Source of the DNA: Actinomycetota bacterium
GTDB taxonomy: Bacteria > Actinomycetota > Actinomycetes > Streptosporangiales > Streptosporangiaceae
Direction of reading: 5' to 3'
DNA length: 64,000 bases
NCBI GenBank assembly: GCA_019240215.1
Contig: JAFAYQ010000038.1
Span: 94,551 to 158,550, forward strand
Part shown: in pieces, positions 1 to 9,684 of the stretch
Position numbering within the stretch: position 1 is the first letter of the stretch
Layout: each line of letters opens with the position of its first letter
Notes under the pieces: generated by a model
What the model saw: only the letters and a program-made list of their open reading frames with translations
The model's database searches: none
What the model was told of the DNA's origin: nothing
Translations under genes and position numbers: made by a program

Positions 1-26
1 CGGCCGCTGAGGCTGAGGAGGCCTGA
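1..26 (+). CDS. 3' end of an upstream gene (partial)
   Basis: Reading from base 3 gives the peptide AAEAEEA and a TGA at 24-26, one base before the msrA start. An Ala/Glu-rich C-terminal tail is common in actinobacterial proteins, and a GAGGAGG ribosome site for msrA at 16-22 lies inside it. Only eight codons are visible, so family and even reality of the gene are guesses. Confidence 0.3.
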
Positions 27-27
27 C

Positions 28-573
28 GTGCTGGGGATCAAGACCGCCAAGGACCACCCGGCCCCGGCCCCGCCGTTCGAAGGCCACGGCCCGGACGGCG
101 CCGACCGGGCCACGTTCGCGGCCGGCTGCTTCTGGGGGGTCGAGGCCGCGTTCCGGGCCATCCCCGGCGTGCTGCAGACCGCGGTCGGCTACACCGGCGG
201 CCACACCGCCGACCCGACCTACCGGAAGGTGTGCGGGCACCGGACCGGCCACGCCGAGGCGGTCGAGGTGTGGTTCGACCCGGCCCAGGTCAGCTACGCG
301 GACCTGCTGGCGACGTTCTGGAACATCCACAACCCGACCAGCCGCAACCGCCAGGGGCTGGACTTCGGCAGCCAGTACCGCTCGGCCATCTTCGTCCACG
401 ACGAGGCCCAGCAGGCGGCGGCGACCGCATCGCGCGACACCGCCCAGGCCACCTTCAAACGCCCGATCGTCACCCAGATCACTCCGGCCTCGGCGTTCTA
501 CCGCGCCGAGGAGTACCACCAGCGCTACCTGGAAAAGGGCGGTCGCGCGGCCTGCGCGGTATCAGTCCTTTAA
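28..573 (+). CDS. msrA: peptide-methionine (S)-S-oxide reductase MsrA
   Basis: This cytosolic repair enzyme reduces methionine-S-sulfoxide in proteins back to methionine. The 181-residue product has the family signature GCFWG with the nucleophilic cysteine at residue 34, then [19 protein letters not shown] and the C-terminal EYHQRYL motif. The length is normal for the family. GTG at 28 is chosen because GAGGAGG lies six bases upstream. The tail ends in AACAVSVL, so possible resolving cysteines are reduced to one near the end. Its TAA stop sits inside a perfect 14-bp palindrome. The next gene is convergent. Identification is firm; the exact regeneration partner (thioredoxin is usual) is inferred. 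Confidence 0.95.
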   Translation: MLGIKTAKDHPAPAPPFEGHGPDGADRATFAAGCFWGVEAAFRAIPGVLQTAVGYTGGHTADPTYRKVCGHRTGHAEAVEVWFDPAQVSYADLLATFWNIHNPTSRNRQGLDFGSQYRSAIFVHDEAQQAAATASRDTAQATFKRPIVTQITPASAFYRAEEYHQRYLEKGGRAACAVSVL

Positions 574-580
574 TTAAAGG
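567..580. repeat. perfect 14-bp palindrome CCTTTAATTAAAGG at the msrA stop
   Basis: The self-complementary sequence spans the TAA stop of msrA and is strikingly AT-rich for this genome. It lies between convergent genes, so it may be a short bidirectional transcription end or simply a protein-binding site. It has no loop and no flanking U-run, which weakens the terminator reading. Confidence 0.5.
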
Positions 581-605
581 GTCCCTGCGGTCCGGGGGCT
601 CCGGT

Positions 606-1816
<1,211 letters not shown>

Positions 1817-1876
1817 CGAGCCTCCGCAGTCGGGATCGCCCTTTAGGTCGACATTAAATGATCAAGGGCCGGCTGC

Positions 1877-2386
1877 CTAGCTCTCAGGATCGCCCGTCTC
1901 CGCGCCGCCGGGGCCGCTCTCGTCGCCGGAATCGATGACCGGGACCGGCTTGATCCCCATCCGCTGGGCCAGTTCGGTCAGCAGGATGTCCTGCTGGGCC
2001 AGGTGCTCCTGCACGTGGGCGACCTCGTGCAGGGTGGCGCTGGCGTCGTGGAACGTCGCCTCCGAGCGCTTGTCGGCCGCGTCGGCCTGCACGTTCTGGC
2101 CGACCATGATCACCGACAGCAGCACCAGCTGCAGGAACGTCTGCGCCACCCAGGACACGATCGCGGACGCGCCCGCGTGGATCGCGTCCGGCAGGCTGAT
2201 CAGGTCGAACAGCGCGAACAAATACGCGCACCACATGCTGCCGACCGCCCGGGTGATCGCGATCGCGACCCGGGTGTTGAACCGGTTGATCGCGCTCCCG
2301 TGCGGCAGCAGGTCGTTAACCCGGACCGGGCCGTCGGCCAGGCGCGAGGCGATGTGCGGGTGGCGGATGTGCTGATAGAGGGTCAC
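1877..2386 (-). CDS. DUF1003-like small membrane protein
   Basis: About 169 residues with two hydrophobic segments (around CAYLFALFDLISL and FLQLVLLSVIMVGQNVQ), followed by a soluble tail with a helical segment (VAHVQEHLAQQDILLTELAQRM) and an acidic Gly-rich end. The second membrane segment followed by GQNVQ resembles the DUF1003 pattern with a conserved SQN-type motif, so I place it near that family without assigning a function. GTG at 2386 is preferred over GTG at 2410 because a GGGGAAGGGG ribosome site lies just upstream. It is transcribed on its own between the LexA-like gene and the cupin. Confidence 0.6.
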   Translation of the reverse strand: MTLYQHIRHPHIASRLADGPVRVNDLLPHGSAINRFNTRVAIAITRAVGSMWCAYLFALFDLISLPDAIHAGASAIVSWVAQTFLQLVLLSVIMVGQNVQADAADKRSEATFHDASATLHEVAHVQEHLAQQDILLTELAQRMGIKPVPVIDSGDESGPGGAETGDPES

Positions 2387-2506
2387 GGCGGCCCCTTCCC
2401 CAGGCGTCACGGGCGTGCTCGTAGCGACCCGCCAGCGTAGTGACCGGGAGCCGCCGCGGGAGCGGGACCGTCTGTAGTCAGAGCCGTCTCAGAGGAAGCC
2501 GGGCCC

Positions 2507-2917
2507 TCAGCGCTTCCAGTCCACCACGTCGCCGGCCGGGTGCCGGGTGAAGTCGGGCAGCGCGGTCAGCGCCTGCTCCTCGCCGCCCGGTGTGTAGGTG
2601 ACGATCAGCCGCAGCGTCCGCCAGCTGGTGTTCATGGTCGAGTGCAGCGTGTTCATCGGGATGTAGACCGCGTCGCCCTCGGCGATCGGGAACTCCTCGT
2701 CCCCGACCGTCTGGGTGCCGGTCCCCGAGATCACGTAGATCAGCTCGTCGGCGTGCTCGTGCAGGTGCCGTACGTGGCCCTGGCCGGGGTTGATGATCAC
2801 CTCGCCCTGGGAGTTGGCCGCTCCCGGGATCGTCACCGGGGACACGAACCACTTCATCGTGCCCCAATCGAAGCTGAACGTCTCCACCTGGTCCGGCTGA
2901 ATGTGCGTCACGGTCAT
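2507..2917 (-). CDS. cupin-domain protein
   Basis: A 136-residue single-domain cupin. The first cupin motif is visible as GHVRHLHEHADELIYVISG (His, His, Glu metal ligands) and the second as IPMNTLHSTMNTSWRTLRL with a histidine ligand, so a metal-binding beta-barrel is likely. Such proteins range from isomerases and dioxygenases to sugar-binding sensors; substrate cannot be read here. The ATG start at 2917 is only 10 bases downstream of the MocR-type regulator stop, so the two are probably co-transcribed and the cupin may serve a pyridoxal or amino-acid related pathway. Confidence 0.8.
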   Translation of the reverse strand: MTVTHIQPDQVETFSFDWGTMKWFVSPVTIPGAANSQGEVIINPGQGHVRHLHEHADELIYVISGTGTQTVGDEEFPIAEGDAVYIPMNTLHSTMNTSWRTLRLIVTYTPGGEEQALTALPDFTRHPAGDVVDWKR

Positions 2918-2927
2918 GCTCGGCAGG

Positions 2928-4295
2928 CTAACGCACCGCCGCTCCCAGCAGCTGAGCCGCCGCGGCCAGATCGGACTCGCCCGGCAGCGCGAACCCCAGC
3001 AGCAGCGCGGGCGGGAACGGCGCGTGGCTGGTGCAGTGCCGGTGCAGCTCGTGCAGCCCCACCCCGGTGGCCCGGGCCCGCTCGGCGATCGCGTGCTCGT
3101 CGGCCCCGGCCGGCAGCTCGGCCAGCAGGTGCAGCCCGGCCGCGGTGCCGCGGACCCGGGCCTCGGGCAGGTAGGTGCGCAGCCCCTCGACCAGGACGTC
3201 GCGCTTGGCCCGGTACCGCCGCCGCATCGCCCGCAGGTGCCGCTCCAGCGCCGCGTCCCCGATGAACGAGGCCAGCGCCAGCTGATCGAGGGTCGGCGGG
3301 GTGACCCCGGTGATCCGCAGCACCCCCTCCACCTCGTCGATCAGCCCGGCCGGGGGGACCATCCAGGCCAGCCGCAGGGCCGGCGCCAGCGTCTTGCTGG
3401 TGGTGCCGACGAACACCACCCGGTCCGGGGCCAGCCCCTGCAGGGAGGCGACCGGCTCGCGGCCGAACCGGTACTCGACGTCGTAGTCGTCCTCGATGAT
3501 CAGCGCCTGGCGCTCGTGCGCCCAGGCCAGCAGGGCCGACCGGCGTTCGGCGGTCATCACCACCCCGGTCGGGTACTGGTGGGCAGGGGTGATGATGACC
3601 GCGTCGACGCCGGCCGCCGCCAGCTCGGAGACCACCAGCCCGTCCGCGTCCACCCGGACCGGGACCGCCTCCAGGCCCGCGTGCTCGGCCGTGTAGCGCT
3701 GCCAGCGCCAGCCCGGGTCCTCGATCGCCACCCGGCGCACGCCCCGGTGCCGGAGCACCTCGCAGATCACGGTCAGTGCCTGCGAGGTGGCGCAGCAGAT
3801 CACCACCTGGCCGGGCTCCACCACCACCCCGCGCATCCGCGCCAGGTAGCCGGAGATCGCGCTGCGCAGCTCGTAGATGCCGCGGTGGCCGGCGTACCCG
3901 AGCCGCCGGTCGGGCAGGTCGCGCAGCGCCTGCAGCAGCGCCGCCTTCCACCGGGCGCGGGGGAACGCGTGGTAGTCGGCCTGACCGGGGCGCAGGTCGT
4001 AGCGGAATCGCCGCGGCGCCGTCCGCGGGGCCGGCGGCGGCGGGACCACGGTCTCCGGCAGCTCGGCCACCCGGGTCGCCGACCCGCGCCGCGGGGTCAG
4101 GTAGCCCTCGGCGGCCAGCTGGGCGTAGCTGCCCACCACCACCCCGCGGGACACGCCGAGCTGCTGGGCCAGGTCCCGGCTGGGCGGCAGCACCGAACCG
4201 GGGCCCAGCCGCCCGGACCGGATCGCCACCCGCAGCGCGTCCTCCAGCTGCCGCCGCAGCGGAACCCCGGTCTGGAACGGGATGTCGAGGTCCAT
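2928..4295 (-). CDS. MocR/PdxR-family regulator (GntR DNA-binding plus aminotransferase-like domain)
   Basis: A 455-residue fusion. The N-terminal ~75 residues form a GntR winged helix (LPPSRDLAQQLGVSRGVV). A fold-type I aminotransferase-like domain follows, with a PLP site: aspartate in IIEDDYDVEYRFGREP and the Schiff-base lysine in VGTTSKTLAPALRLAW. In this family PLP or an amino-acid adduct acts as effector; PdxR controls vitamin B6 genes, but no pdxS/pdxT is nearby, so the target is unclear. ATG at 4295 is preferred over the in-frame TTG at 4304. Two ATTGGACC direct repeats lie upstream, in the shared region with the divergent DHFR-like gene. Confidence 0.9.
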   Translation of the reverse strand: MDLDIPFQTGVPLRRQLEDALRVAIRSGRLGPGSVLPPSRDLAQQLGVSRGVVVGSYAQLAAEGYLTPRRGSATRVAELPETVVPPPPAPRTAPRRFRYDLRPGQADYHAFPRARWKAALLQALRDLPDRRLGYAGHRGIYELRSAISGYLARMRGVVVEPGQVVICCATSQALTVICEVLRHRGVRRVAIEDPGWRWQRYTAEHAGLEAVPVRVDADGLVVSELAAAGVDAVIITPAHQYPTGVVMTAERRSALLAWAHERQALIIEDDYDVEYRFGREPVASLQGLAPDRVVFVGTTSKTLAPALRLAWMVPPAGLIDEVEGVLRITGVTPPTLDQLALASFIGDAALERHLRAMRRRYRAKRDVLVEGLRTYLPEARVRGTAAGLHLLAELPAGADEHAIAERARATGVGLHELHRHCTSHAPFPPALLLGFALPGESDLAAAAQLLGAAVR

Positions 4296-4323
4296 GCCTG
4301 GCAAACTACCTGGTCGAGCCGGA

Positions 4324-4355
4324 ATTGGACCTTGTTATGAACCGGCGATTGGACC
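4324..4355. promoter_or_regulatory. direct repeat ATTGGACC x2, candidate MocR operator
   Basis: Two identical octamers at 4324-4331 and 4348-4355 lie 24 bp apart, start to start, in the intergenic region between the divergent MocR regulator and the DHFR-like gene. MocR regulators are known to bind direct repeats, and the octamer contains GGACC similar to the GGTCC/GGACC cores reported for PdxR sites. Binding is inferred from position and pattern only. Confidence 0.5.
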
Positions 4356-4437
4356 ATACCGGAGGACCACCGGCCTACTAGGCTTCAAGATCGGATATTT
4401 CTGCGATTTACCGCGACAGAGAGCCTCAGGAGAATGC

Positions 4438-4989
4438 ATGGGACGGATCCGGGTGCACGAGTTCGTCACCCTGGACGGCGTGATCGACGCACCGTCCTGG
4501 ACGGCTGACTTCGGCTTCGATCCGCGGATGGGCGAGGTCATCGGCGCGGTCACCGGAGCCAGCGACGGCATCCTGCTCGGCCGGACCACGTATGAGATGT
4601 TCGAGCCGGCCTGGTCGCAGCGCACCGTCGACGACGACCCGGGCGCGCCCTTCTTCAACGACACCACCAAGTACGTGGTGTCGTCCACGCTGACCGAGAT
4701 CACCTGGCGGAACTCGCAGATCATCGGCCGCTACGACGCCAAAGAGGTGCAGCGGCTGAGGGAGGACGACAGCGCCACCGGGCTGTACGTCAGCGGCAGC
4801 GCCACCCTGGTCCGGGCGCTGCTGGCCGACGGCCTGGTCGACGAGCTGCACCTGTTCGTCTATCCGGTGGTCCGCGGGACCGGCCCGCGGCTGTTCGGGG
4901 ACGGCGTGCCGCCGGGCCGCTGGCAGCGGGCGGGCGCGGCGCTGTACGACAACGGGGTCACCTACCTCAAGCTCACCCCGGCGACGTGA
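4438..4989 (+). CDS. dihydrofolate-reductase-like (RibD C-terminal fold) protein
   Basis: The 183-residue product belongs to the RibD C-terminal/DHFR-fold family: it opens with IRVHEFVTLDGVIDAP, contains LLGRTTYEMFEP, SSTLTEITW, LYVSGSATLVRALLADGLVDELHLFVYPVV and ends with LKL. Members bind NADPH and are often annotated dihydrofolate reductase, though most have no proven folate activity. The ATG at 4438 has a CAGGAGA ribosome site directly upstream. It is divergent from the MocR regulator, so it is a plausible target of that regulator. Confidence 0.85.
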   Translation: MGRIRVHEFVTLDGVIDAPSWTADFGFDPRMGEVIGAVTGASDGILLGRTTYEMFEPAWSQRTVDDDPGAPFFNDTTKYVVSSTLTEITWRNSQIIGRYDAKEVQRLREDDSATGLYVSGSATLVRALLADGLVDELHLFVYPVVRGTGPRLFGDGVPPGRWQRAGAALYDNGVTYLKLTPAT

Positions 4990-5135
4990 CGCTGGCCGAG
5001 CTGGCCAGATTGCCCGTCGCGGTGGGGCCGCTCCGGCGGCGATGGTGAGCCCGGGGCCGTCGGGGGCCGGCCCCGGGTCAGCCGGACCGATAGCGTTTCC
5101 TCCTAACGACAAGATCGTCAGCGAGGGAGAGCCGG

Positions 5136-6173
5136 ATGCCGGTCCCGGGGGTCGCCTTGCAGCGGCTCGGTTTCCTGACCATCGGCCTGTTCGACGGGGG
5201 TGATCCGGGGCCCGGCCACCAGACCACGCTGGAGGTCATCGAGCTGGGGGAGCGGCTCGGGTTCGACAGCGCCTGGATCCGGCACCGGCACCTGCAGTAC
5301 GGGATCTCCTCCCCGGTCGCGGTACTGGCGGCCGCGTCCCAGCGGACCCGCCGGATCGAGCTCGGCACCGCGGTGATCCCGCTCGGCTGGGAGAACCCGC
5401 TGCGGCTGGCCGAGGACCTGGCCACCGTGGACATCTTGTCCGGCGGCCGCCTCAACCCGGGCCTGTCGGTCGGGCCGCCCCGCAACTACGACGAGGTCAA
5501 AGAGGCGCTGTACCCGGACTCGGGCGACAGCGAGGACTTCAGCTACCAGCGGGTGGAACGGCTGCTGCGGATGGTCGGCGGTGAGCCGGTGGTCGCGTTC
5601 AGCGGCACCGTCGGTTTCGAGGAGTTCTCCGACCAGGTCCAGCCCTACGCCCCGGGCCTGCGCGGCCGGATGTGGTACGGCGGGGCCGGGCTGGCCTCCG
5701 CCCGCTGGGCCGGTGAGCACCGCATGAACTTCCTGACCAGCAGCGTCGTCCGCGCCGAGGAGCCCGCCGAAGGACCGGTGGACTTCGCCGAGATCCAGCA
5801 CTCGCACATCCAGGCGTTCCGGGCCGCCCACCCCGACGGCGCCAACGCCCGGGTGTCCCAGGGGCTGGTGGTGATCCCGACCGACAGCGCCACCCCCGCC
5901 CAGCGCGAGAAGTACCAGGCCTACGTGGCCGCCCGCACCCCGCGCACCACCCAGCCCCAGGGACCGGCCCGGATGCTGTTCGCCCACGACCTGATCGGCA
6001 CCTCAGCCGAGCTGGCCGAACAGCTCTACGCCCACGCCGGCTTCCGCGACGTCACCGAGGTCGCGTTCGCGCTGCCGTTCACGTTCGCGCCCGAGGACTA
6101 CGTCCAGATCCTCACCGACCTGGCCCAGAACCTAGGCCCCGCCCTCGGCTGGCAGCCCGCGGGACGAACCTGA
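5136..6173 (+). CDS. LLM-class flavin/F420-dependent oxidoreductase
   Basis: A 345-residue bacterial-luciferase-like TIM barrel. The opening LGFLTIGLFDGGDPGPG, LGERLGFDSAWIRHRH, RIELGTAVIPLGWENPLRLAEDLATVDILSGGR-type core and the C-terminal SAELAEQLYAHAGFRDVTEV are typical. Such enzymes use FMNH2 or F420H2; the sequence alone does not separate the two. GAGGGAGA at 5123-5130 precedes the ATG. The 3' end overlaps the convergent AraC-family gene by 42 bp. Substrate unknown. Confidence 0.85.
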   Translation: MPVPGVALQRLGFLTIGLFDGGDPGPGHQTTLEVIELGERLGFDSAWIRHRHLQYGISSPVAVLAAASQRTRRIELGTAVIPLGWENPLRLAEDLATVDILSGGRLNPGLSVGPPRNYDEVKEALYPDSGDSEDFSYQRVERLLRMVGGEPVVAFSGTVGFEEFSDQVQPYAPGLRGRMWYGGAGLASARWAGEHRMNFLTSSVVRAEEPAEGPVDFAEIQHSHIQAFRAAHPDGANARVSQGLVVIPTDSATPAQREKYQAYVAARTPRTTQPQGPARMLFAHDLIGTSAELAEQLYAHAGFRDVTEVAFALPFTFAPEDYVQILTDLAQNLGPALGWQPAGRT

Positions 6174-6935
6174 ACGGTACGTGCCGGGGGTCTGACCCAC
6201 GGTGCGGGTGAACGTGTCGACGAACGCGCTGGTGGTGGCCCAGCCGCAGCCGTGCGCGGTCTCGGTCACGGTCGCTCCGTCGGCCAGCTGGATCATCGCG
6301 TGGAACACGCGCACGTTGGTCCGCCACTGCGGGTAGGTCATGCCGAACTCGCTGCGGAACAGGCGGGTCAAGGTCCGCTCGCTGGCCCCCGCCTGGCGGG
6401 CCAGCCACGCCACCGGGCGCGGCTCGCGCAGGTCTTTGACCACCAGCTCACACGCCTGGGCCAGCCGCGGATCGCGGGGCGCGGGCAGCGCCAGCGGCTG
6501 CACGTGGGCCCGGCGCAGCCGGTCGACCAGCACCGCCCGGATCCGCACGGCCTCGTCCGGCGGCAGCCCCGGCTCGGTCCCGGCCACCAGCAGCGCGCCG
6601 AACAGGCGGTCGACCGCCACGATGGTGGGCGACGTGTCCGGCAGCGGTGCGGCGGCCGCGTCGAACCCGACCGTGTGCACCGAGGTCGGCCCGTAGGCCC
6701 GGTGCTCGTGCCAGGTGCCCGCGGGCACCCAGGCCGCCCGGTCCCGGGACGCGACCCAGGCGCCCTGCTCGGTGTGGATCGCCAGGACCCCCGTGCTCAC
6801 GTAAATGAGCTGGTGATAGTCATGGCTGTGGCGGTGAATGACCGCTCCGGGGCCGTGCTTATGGAGGAACTCGCTGGTGTGGGGATGGTTCAGGAAGCTG
6901 CCCGGCCCGCTCGACCCCTGGCTGTTCTCCGACAT
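6132..6935 (-). CDS. AraC-family transcriptional regulator with cupin sensor domain
   Basis: 267 residues: an N-terminal cupin-type sensor (AVIHRHSHDYHQLIYVSTG, WVPAGTWHEHRAYG) and a C-terminal AraC double helix-turn-helix (LARQAGASERTLTRLFRSEFG, HGCGWATTSAFVDTFTRTVG). The His-rich sensor resembles NimR/YdeO-like regulators of drug exporters. The start at 6935 (ATG) leaves 45 bp to the divergent MFS transporter gene, the obvious regulatory target. Longer in-frame extension to 7160 would run through that transporter gene and is rejected. Confidence 0.88.
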   Translation of the reverse strand: MSENSQGSSGPGSFLNHPHTSEFLHKHGPGAVIHRHSHDYHQLIYVSTGVLAIHTEQGAWVASRDRAAWVPAGTWHEHRAYGPTSVHTVGFDAAAAPLPDTSPTIVAVDRLFGALLVAGTEPGLPPDEAVRIRAVLVDRLRRAHVQPLALPAPRDPRLAQACELVVKDLREPRPVAWLARQAGASERTLTRLFRSEFGMTYPQWRTNVRVFHAMIQLADGATVTETAHGCGWATTSAFVDTFTRTVGQTPGTYRSGSSRGLPAEGGA

Positions 6936-6953
6936 TAATCGGCAGATTATCGG
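6934..6953. promoter_or_regulatory. imperfect direct repeat in AraC/MFS divergent promoter
   Basis: ATTAATCGG (6934-6942) and ATTATCGG (6946-6953) lie head to tail over the start of the AraC gene and in the 45-bp gap to the MFS gene. AraC-family proteins commonly bind direct repeats of this spacing. The assignment rests only on pattern and position. Confidence 0.35.
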
Positions 6954-6980
6954 AAGCCAGACGGGTCGGCTAGCGGCAGC

Positions 6981-8315
6981 ATGGAGTCGATGAACGACAA
7001 GCAGCCCGGCCGCCGGAGCCGGCTCCGGCAGGTCGCCCTCGATACCCGCCCGCTCAGCGTGCCGGCCTTCCGGCGGACGTTCGCGGGCCAGGGCGCCTCC
7101 TACATCGGCACGATGGTGACCGAGGTCGCGGTGCCGGTGCAGATCTACGCGGACAGCCACTCGTCGCTCTACGTGGGGCTGGCGGGCCTGGCCGGGCTGG
7201 TCCCGATCACGGTGTTCGGCCTGTACGGGGGAGCGGTGGCCGACGCGGTCGACCGGCGCAAGCTGTACCTGTGGTCGTCGCTGGTGACCTGGGTGGTGAC
7301 GCTGATGCTGCTGGCCCAGGCGCTGGCCGGGCTGCGCTCGGTCGGGCTGCTACTGGCCTTGGTCGTGGTCCAGTCGGGCGGCTTCGCGGTGTCATCCTCG
7401 ACCCGCGGCGCCATCATCCCCTCGATCGTGCCGGTCCCGATGATCCCGGCCGCCAACACCCTCAGCTACACGGCCGGCAACATCGGCCAGATCCTCGGCC
7501 CGCTGGTGGCCGGGGTGCTGGTCGGGCTGCCGCACGGATTCTCCTACGCCTACGGGGCCGACGCGGTGCTGTTCACCACCGCCCTGTACTCGACGTTCCG
7601 GCTGCCCTCGCTGCGCCCGGCCGGGGCCACCGGCCGGGCCGGCGTGCGGGCGGTGGCCGAGGGCATCGCCTACATCGGCCGCCACCCGATCCTGCTGATG
7701 TCATTCGGGCTCGACATCGCGGCCATGACCCTGGCCATGCCGCGGGCGCTGTTCCCGGAGGCGGCCGCCACCCGCTTCCACGGCGGAGTCGGGCTGCTGT
7801 ACTCGGCCATCGCGATCGGCTCGATCCTGGCCGGCCTGTTCAGCGGCTGGATCGGCCGGGTCTGCCGCCAGGGCGTCGCCCTCACCGTCGCCGTCGCCTG
7901 CTGGGCGGCCGCCGTGTTCGCGGCCGGCCTGGCCCGCAGCCTGGCCCTGGCCGTGGTCCTGCTGGCCGTGGCCGGGGCGGCCGACCTGGTCAGCGTGGTC
8001 TACCGGCAGACGATCCTGCAGACCTACGCGCCCGACGAGCTGCGCGGGCGCATGCAGGGCGTGTTCACCGTGGTGGTCAGTGGCGGCCCCCGCCTGGGCG
8101 ACCTCCGGGCCGGTGCGATGGCCGCCGCCACCAGCCTCTCGGTCGCCTGGTCGGGCTCGGCCGCGGTCTGCTTCGCCGTCGTCATCATCGCCGGCGTCAG
8201 CGTCCGCTCGTTCTGGCACTACCAGCCCGCCCAGACCTCCGGTGCGGGGGAGACCGGGGCGGGCGAGCCCGGCGACGGGGGCGCTCAGCCCGAGGACGAA
8301 CGCCGCGCGTCGTAA
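6981..8315 (+). CDS. MFS transporter (EntS/MFS_3-like)
   Basis: A 444-residue integral membrane protein with about 12 hydrophobic segments. FRRTFAGQGASYIGTMVTEVAVPVQIY at the N-terminus and the loop GGAVADAVDRRKL are characteristic of the MFS_3 group that includes the enterobactin exporter EntS and many drug exporters. It should export a small molecule by proton antiport. The ATG at 6981 is used; ATG at 6990 is an alternative. Divergent from an AraC regulator with which it probably forms a substrate-responsive pair. Its tail (acidic, Gly-rich) overlaps the convergent HxlR gene by 31 bp. Confidence 0.88.
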   Translation: MESMNDKQPGRRSRLRQVALDTRPLSVPAFRRTFAGQGASYIGTMVTEVAVPVQIYADSHSSLYVGLAGLAGLVPITVFGLYGGAVADAVDRRKLYLWSSLVTWVVTLMLLAQALAGLRSVGLLLALVVVQSGGFAVSSSTRGAIIPSIVPVPMIPAANTLSYTAGNIGQILGPLVAGVLVGLPHGFSYAYGADAVLFTTALYSTFRLPSLRPAGATGRAGVRAVAEGIAYIGRHPILLMSFGLDIAAMTLAMPRALFPEAAATRFHGGVGLLYSAIAIGSILAGLFSGWIGRVCRQGVALTVAVACWAAAVFAAGLARSLALAVVLLAVAGAADLVSVVYRQTILQTYAPDELRGRMQGVFTVVVSGGPRLGDLRAGAMAAATSLSVAWSGSAAVCFAVVIIAGVSVRSFWHYQPAQTSGAGETGAGEPGDGGAQPEDERRAS

Positions 8316-8704
8316 CCGGAGCGGGCGGCCGCGATCTCGTCGCGGTGGGCGCGGGTCCACGTCACCAGCCCTTCGATCGCGACCAGCAGGCCGCGGCCGA
8401 GGTCGGTCAGCGCGTAGTCGACCCGGGGCGGCACCACCGGGTACACGGTCCGGGTGACCAGGCCGTCACGCTCCAGGTGGCGCAGGGTCAGGGTCAGCAT
8501 CCGCTGGCTGATCTCGTCGATCTCGCGGTGCAGCTCGGTGAACCGGCGGGTGCCCGACCCGAGCAGCTCGATGACCAGCAGCGACCACTTGTCCGCGAGC
8601 CGGTCGAGCAGGTCGCGGATCTCGCACGAGGTGGTGTCGCGGACGCACGAACCCGGGTCAGGCACATCGATGTGCGTGGCTGACTTTGTTGTGCCGTCTT
8701 CCAT
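8285..8704 (-). CDS. HxlR-family transcriptional regulator
   Basis: 139 residues with the complete HxlR winged helix: DLLDRLADKWSLLVIELLG, RRFTELHREIDEISQRMLT, LRHLERDGLVTRTVYP and PRVDYALTDLGRGL. Two cysteines upstream (SCVRDTTSC) could be redox- or aldehyde-sensing as in some HxlR proteins, but this is inference. ATG at 8704 is taken because it begins just before the conserved domain and leaves a 64-bp intergenic region with the divergent LLM oxidoreductase, its likely target. Confidence 0.9.
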   Translation of the reverse strand: MEDGTTKSATHIDVPDPGSCVRDTTSCEIRDLLDRLADKWSLLVIELLGSGTRRFTELHREIDEISQRMLTLTLRHLERDGLVTRTVYPVVPPRVDYALTDLGRGLLVAIEGLVTWTRAHRDEIAAARSGYDARRSSSG

Positions 8705-8715
8705 GAGCCGCAGTC

Positions 8716-8747
8716 TTACTGAAGATTGGGTCACGAACAAGAAGTAA
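8716..8747. promoter_or_regulatory. inverted repeat TTACT-N22-AGTAA between HxlR and LLM genes
   Basis: The arms lie at 8716-8720 and 8743-8747, in an AT-rich patch shared by the two divergent genes. Position and symmetry suit an operator for a dimeric winged-helix regulator such as the adjacent HxlR protein. Arms are short, so chance is possible. Confidence 0.35.
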
Positions 8748-8768
8748 CCATCAGGGGCTGGAGGACGG

Positions 8769-9677
8769 GTGGAGCTAGGTGTGGTGCTGCCGTCGATGTC
8801 GCGGCGGGACGGGCGCCCGGGGGACATCCCGGCCCTGGCCCGGGAGGCGGAAGCGCTCGGGTTCGAGTCGGCCTGGGTGGTGGACCAGCTGGTGGCCGGG
8901 ACCGGGGTGCCGGTCCTGGACAGCCTGACCGTGCTGGCGGCGGCGGCCGCCGCGACCGAGCGGATCCGGCTCGGCGTCGGCGTGCTGATCGCCCCGCTGC
9001 GCCCGGTCGCCTGGATCGCCAAACAGGCCGCCACCGTCCAGTACGTTTCCGGCGACCGGCTCCTGCTCGGCATCGGCGCCGGCGGCGACCGGCACGACGC
9101 CGCCTGGACCGCGGCCGGCGTCCCCCGCCGGGAGCGCGGCCGCCGCACCGACGAGGCGCTCGAGGCGCTGCCCGGCCTGATCGCCGGTAAGCCGACCCGC
9201 CTGACCCCCGATGGCCCCGAGGTCACCCTGAGCCCCGGCGTGACCGTCCCCCCCATCGTCATCGGCGGCAACTCCGACGCCGCCGCCCGCCGGGCCGCCC
9301 AGTTCGCCGACGAGTGGTTCATCCTGGCCGGCCCCGACGACATCCCGCGCTACCAGGCCAAAGCGGCCGAGCAGGCCGCCCGCTACGGCCGGCCCGTCCC
9401 CGCCATCACCACCAGCGTCATGGTCGCCCTCGACGGCGACCCCGCCGTCCCCGGCCGCGACACCCTCATCCGGCAGCTGACCGACCCCGACGGCATGTTC
9501 GGCATCCCGCCCGAGGCCGCCGCCGGCGCCGTCCTCCCCGGCGCCCCCAGCGCCCTCACCGATCACCTGGCCCGCCTGGCCGGCGCCGGCGTCCACCGCG
9601 CCATCATCCAGGTCGCCGCCGGCGACTGGTCCCGCCAGGCCACCCTGGCCGCCGAAGCGGCCTCAAGCCTGTCCTGA
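8769..9677 (+). CDS. LLM-class flavin/F420-dependent oxidoreductase
   Basis: 302 residues of luciferase-like fold: ELGVVLPSMSRRDGR, LAREAEALGFESAWVVDQLV, RIRLGVGVLIAPLRPVAW, YVSGDRLLLGIGAGG, PPIVIGGNSDAAARRAAQFADEW. It is shorter than the LLM protein at 5.1 kb and only distantly similar. The GTG at 8769 follows a GGCTGGAGGA ribosome site. Pairing with a divergent HxlR regulator suggests inducible use against a reactive or toxic organic substrate; the substrate itself cannot be inferred. Confidence 0.85.
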   Translation: MELGVVLPSMSRRDGRPGDIPALAREAEALGFESAWVVDQLVAGTGVPVLDSLTVLAAAAAATERIRLGVGVLIAPLRPVAWIAKQAATVQYVSGDRLLLGIGAGGDRHDAAWTAAGVPRRERGRRTDEALEALPGLIAGKPTRLTPDGPEVTLSPGVTVPPIVIGGNSDAAARRAAQFADEWFILAGPDDIPRYQAKAAEQAARYGRPVPAITTSVMVALDGDPAVPGRDTLIRQLTDPDGMFGIPPEAAAGAVLPGAPSALTDHLARLAGAGVHRAIIQVAAGDWSRQATLAAEAASSLS

Positions 9678-9684
9678 CCTGGGC

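Noticed and set aside
2901..4340. 479-codon plus-strand frame
   Set aside because: Antisense to the MocR regulator, whose domain motifs are clear.
6936..7160. 75-residue extension of the AraC regulator
   Set aside because: It would overlap the divergent MFS gene and adds no domain.
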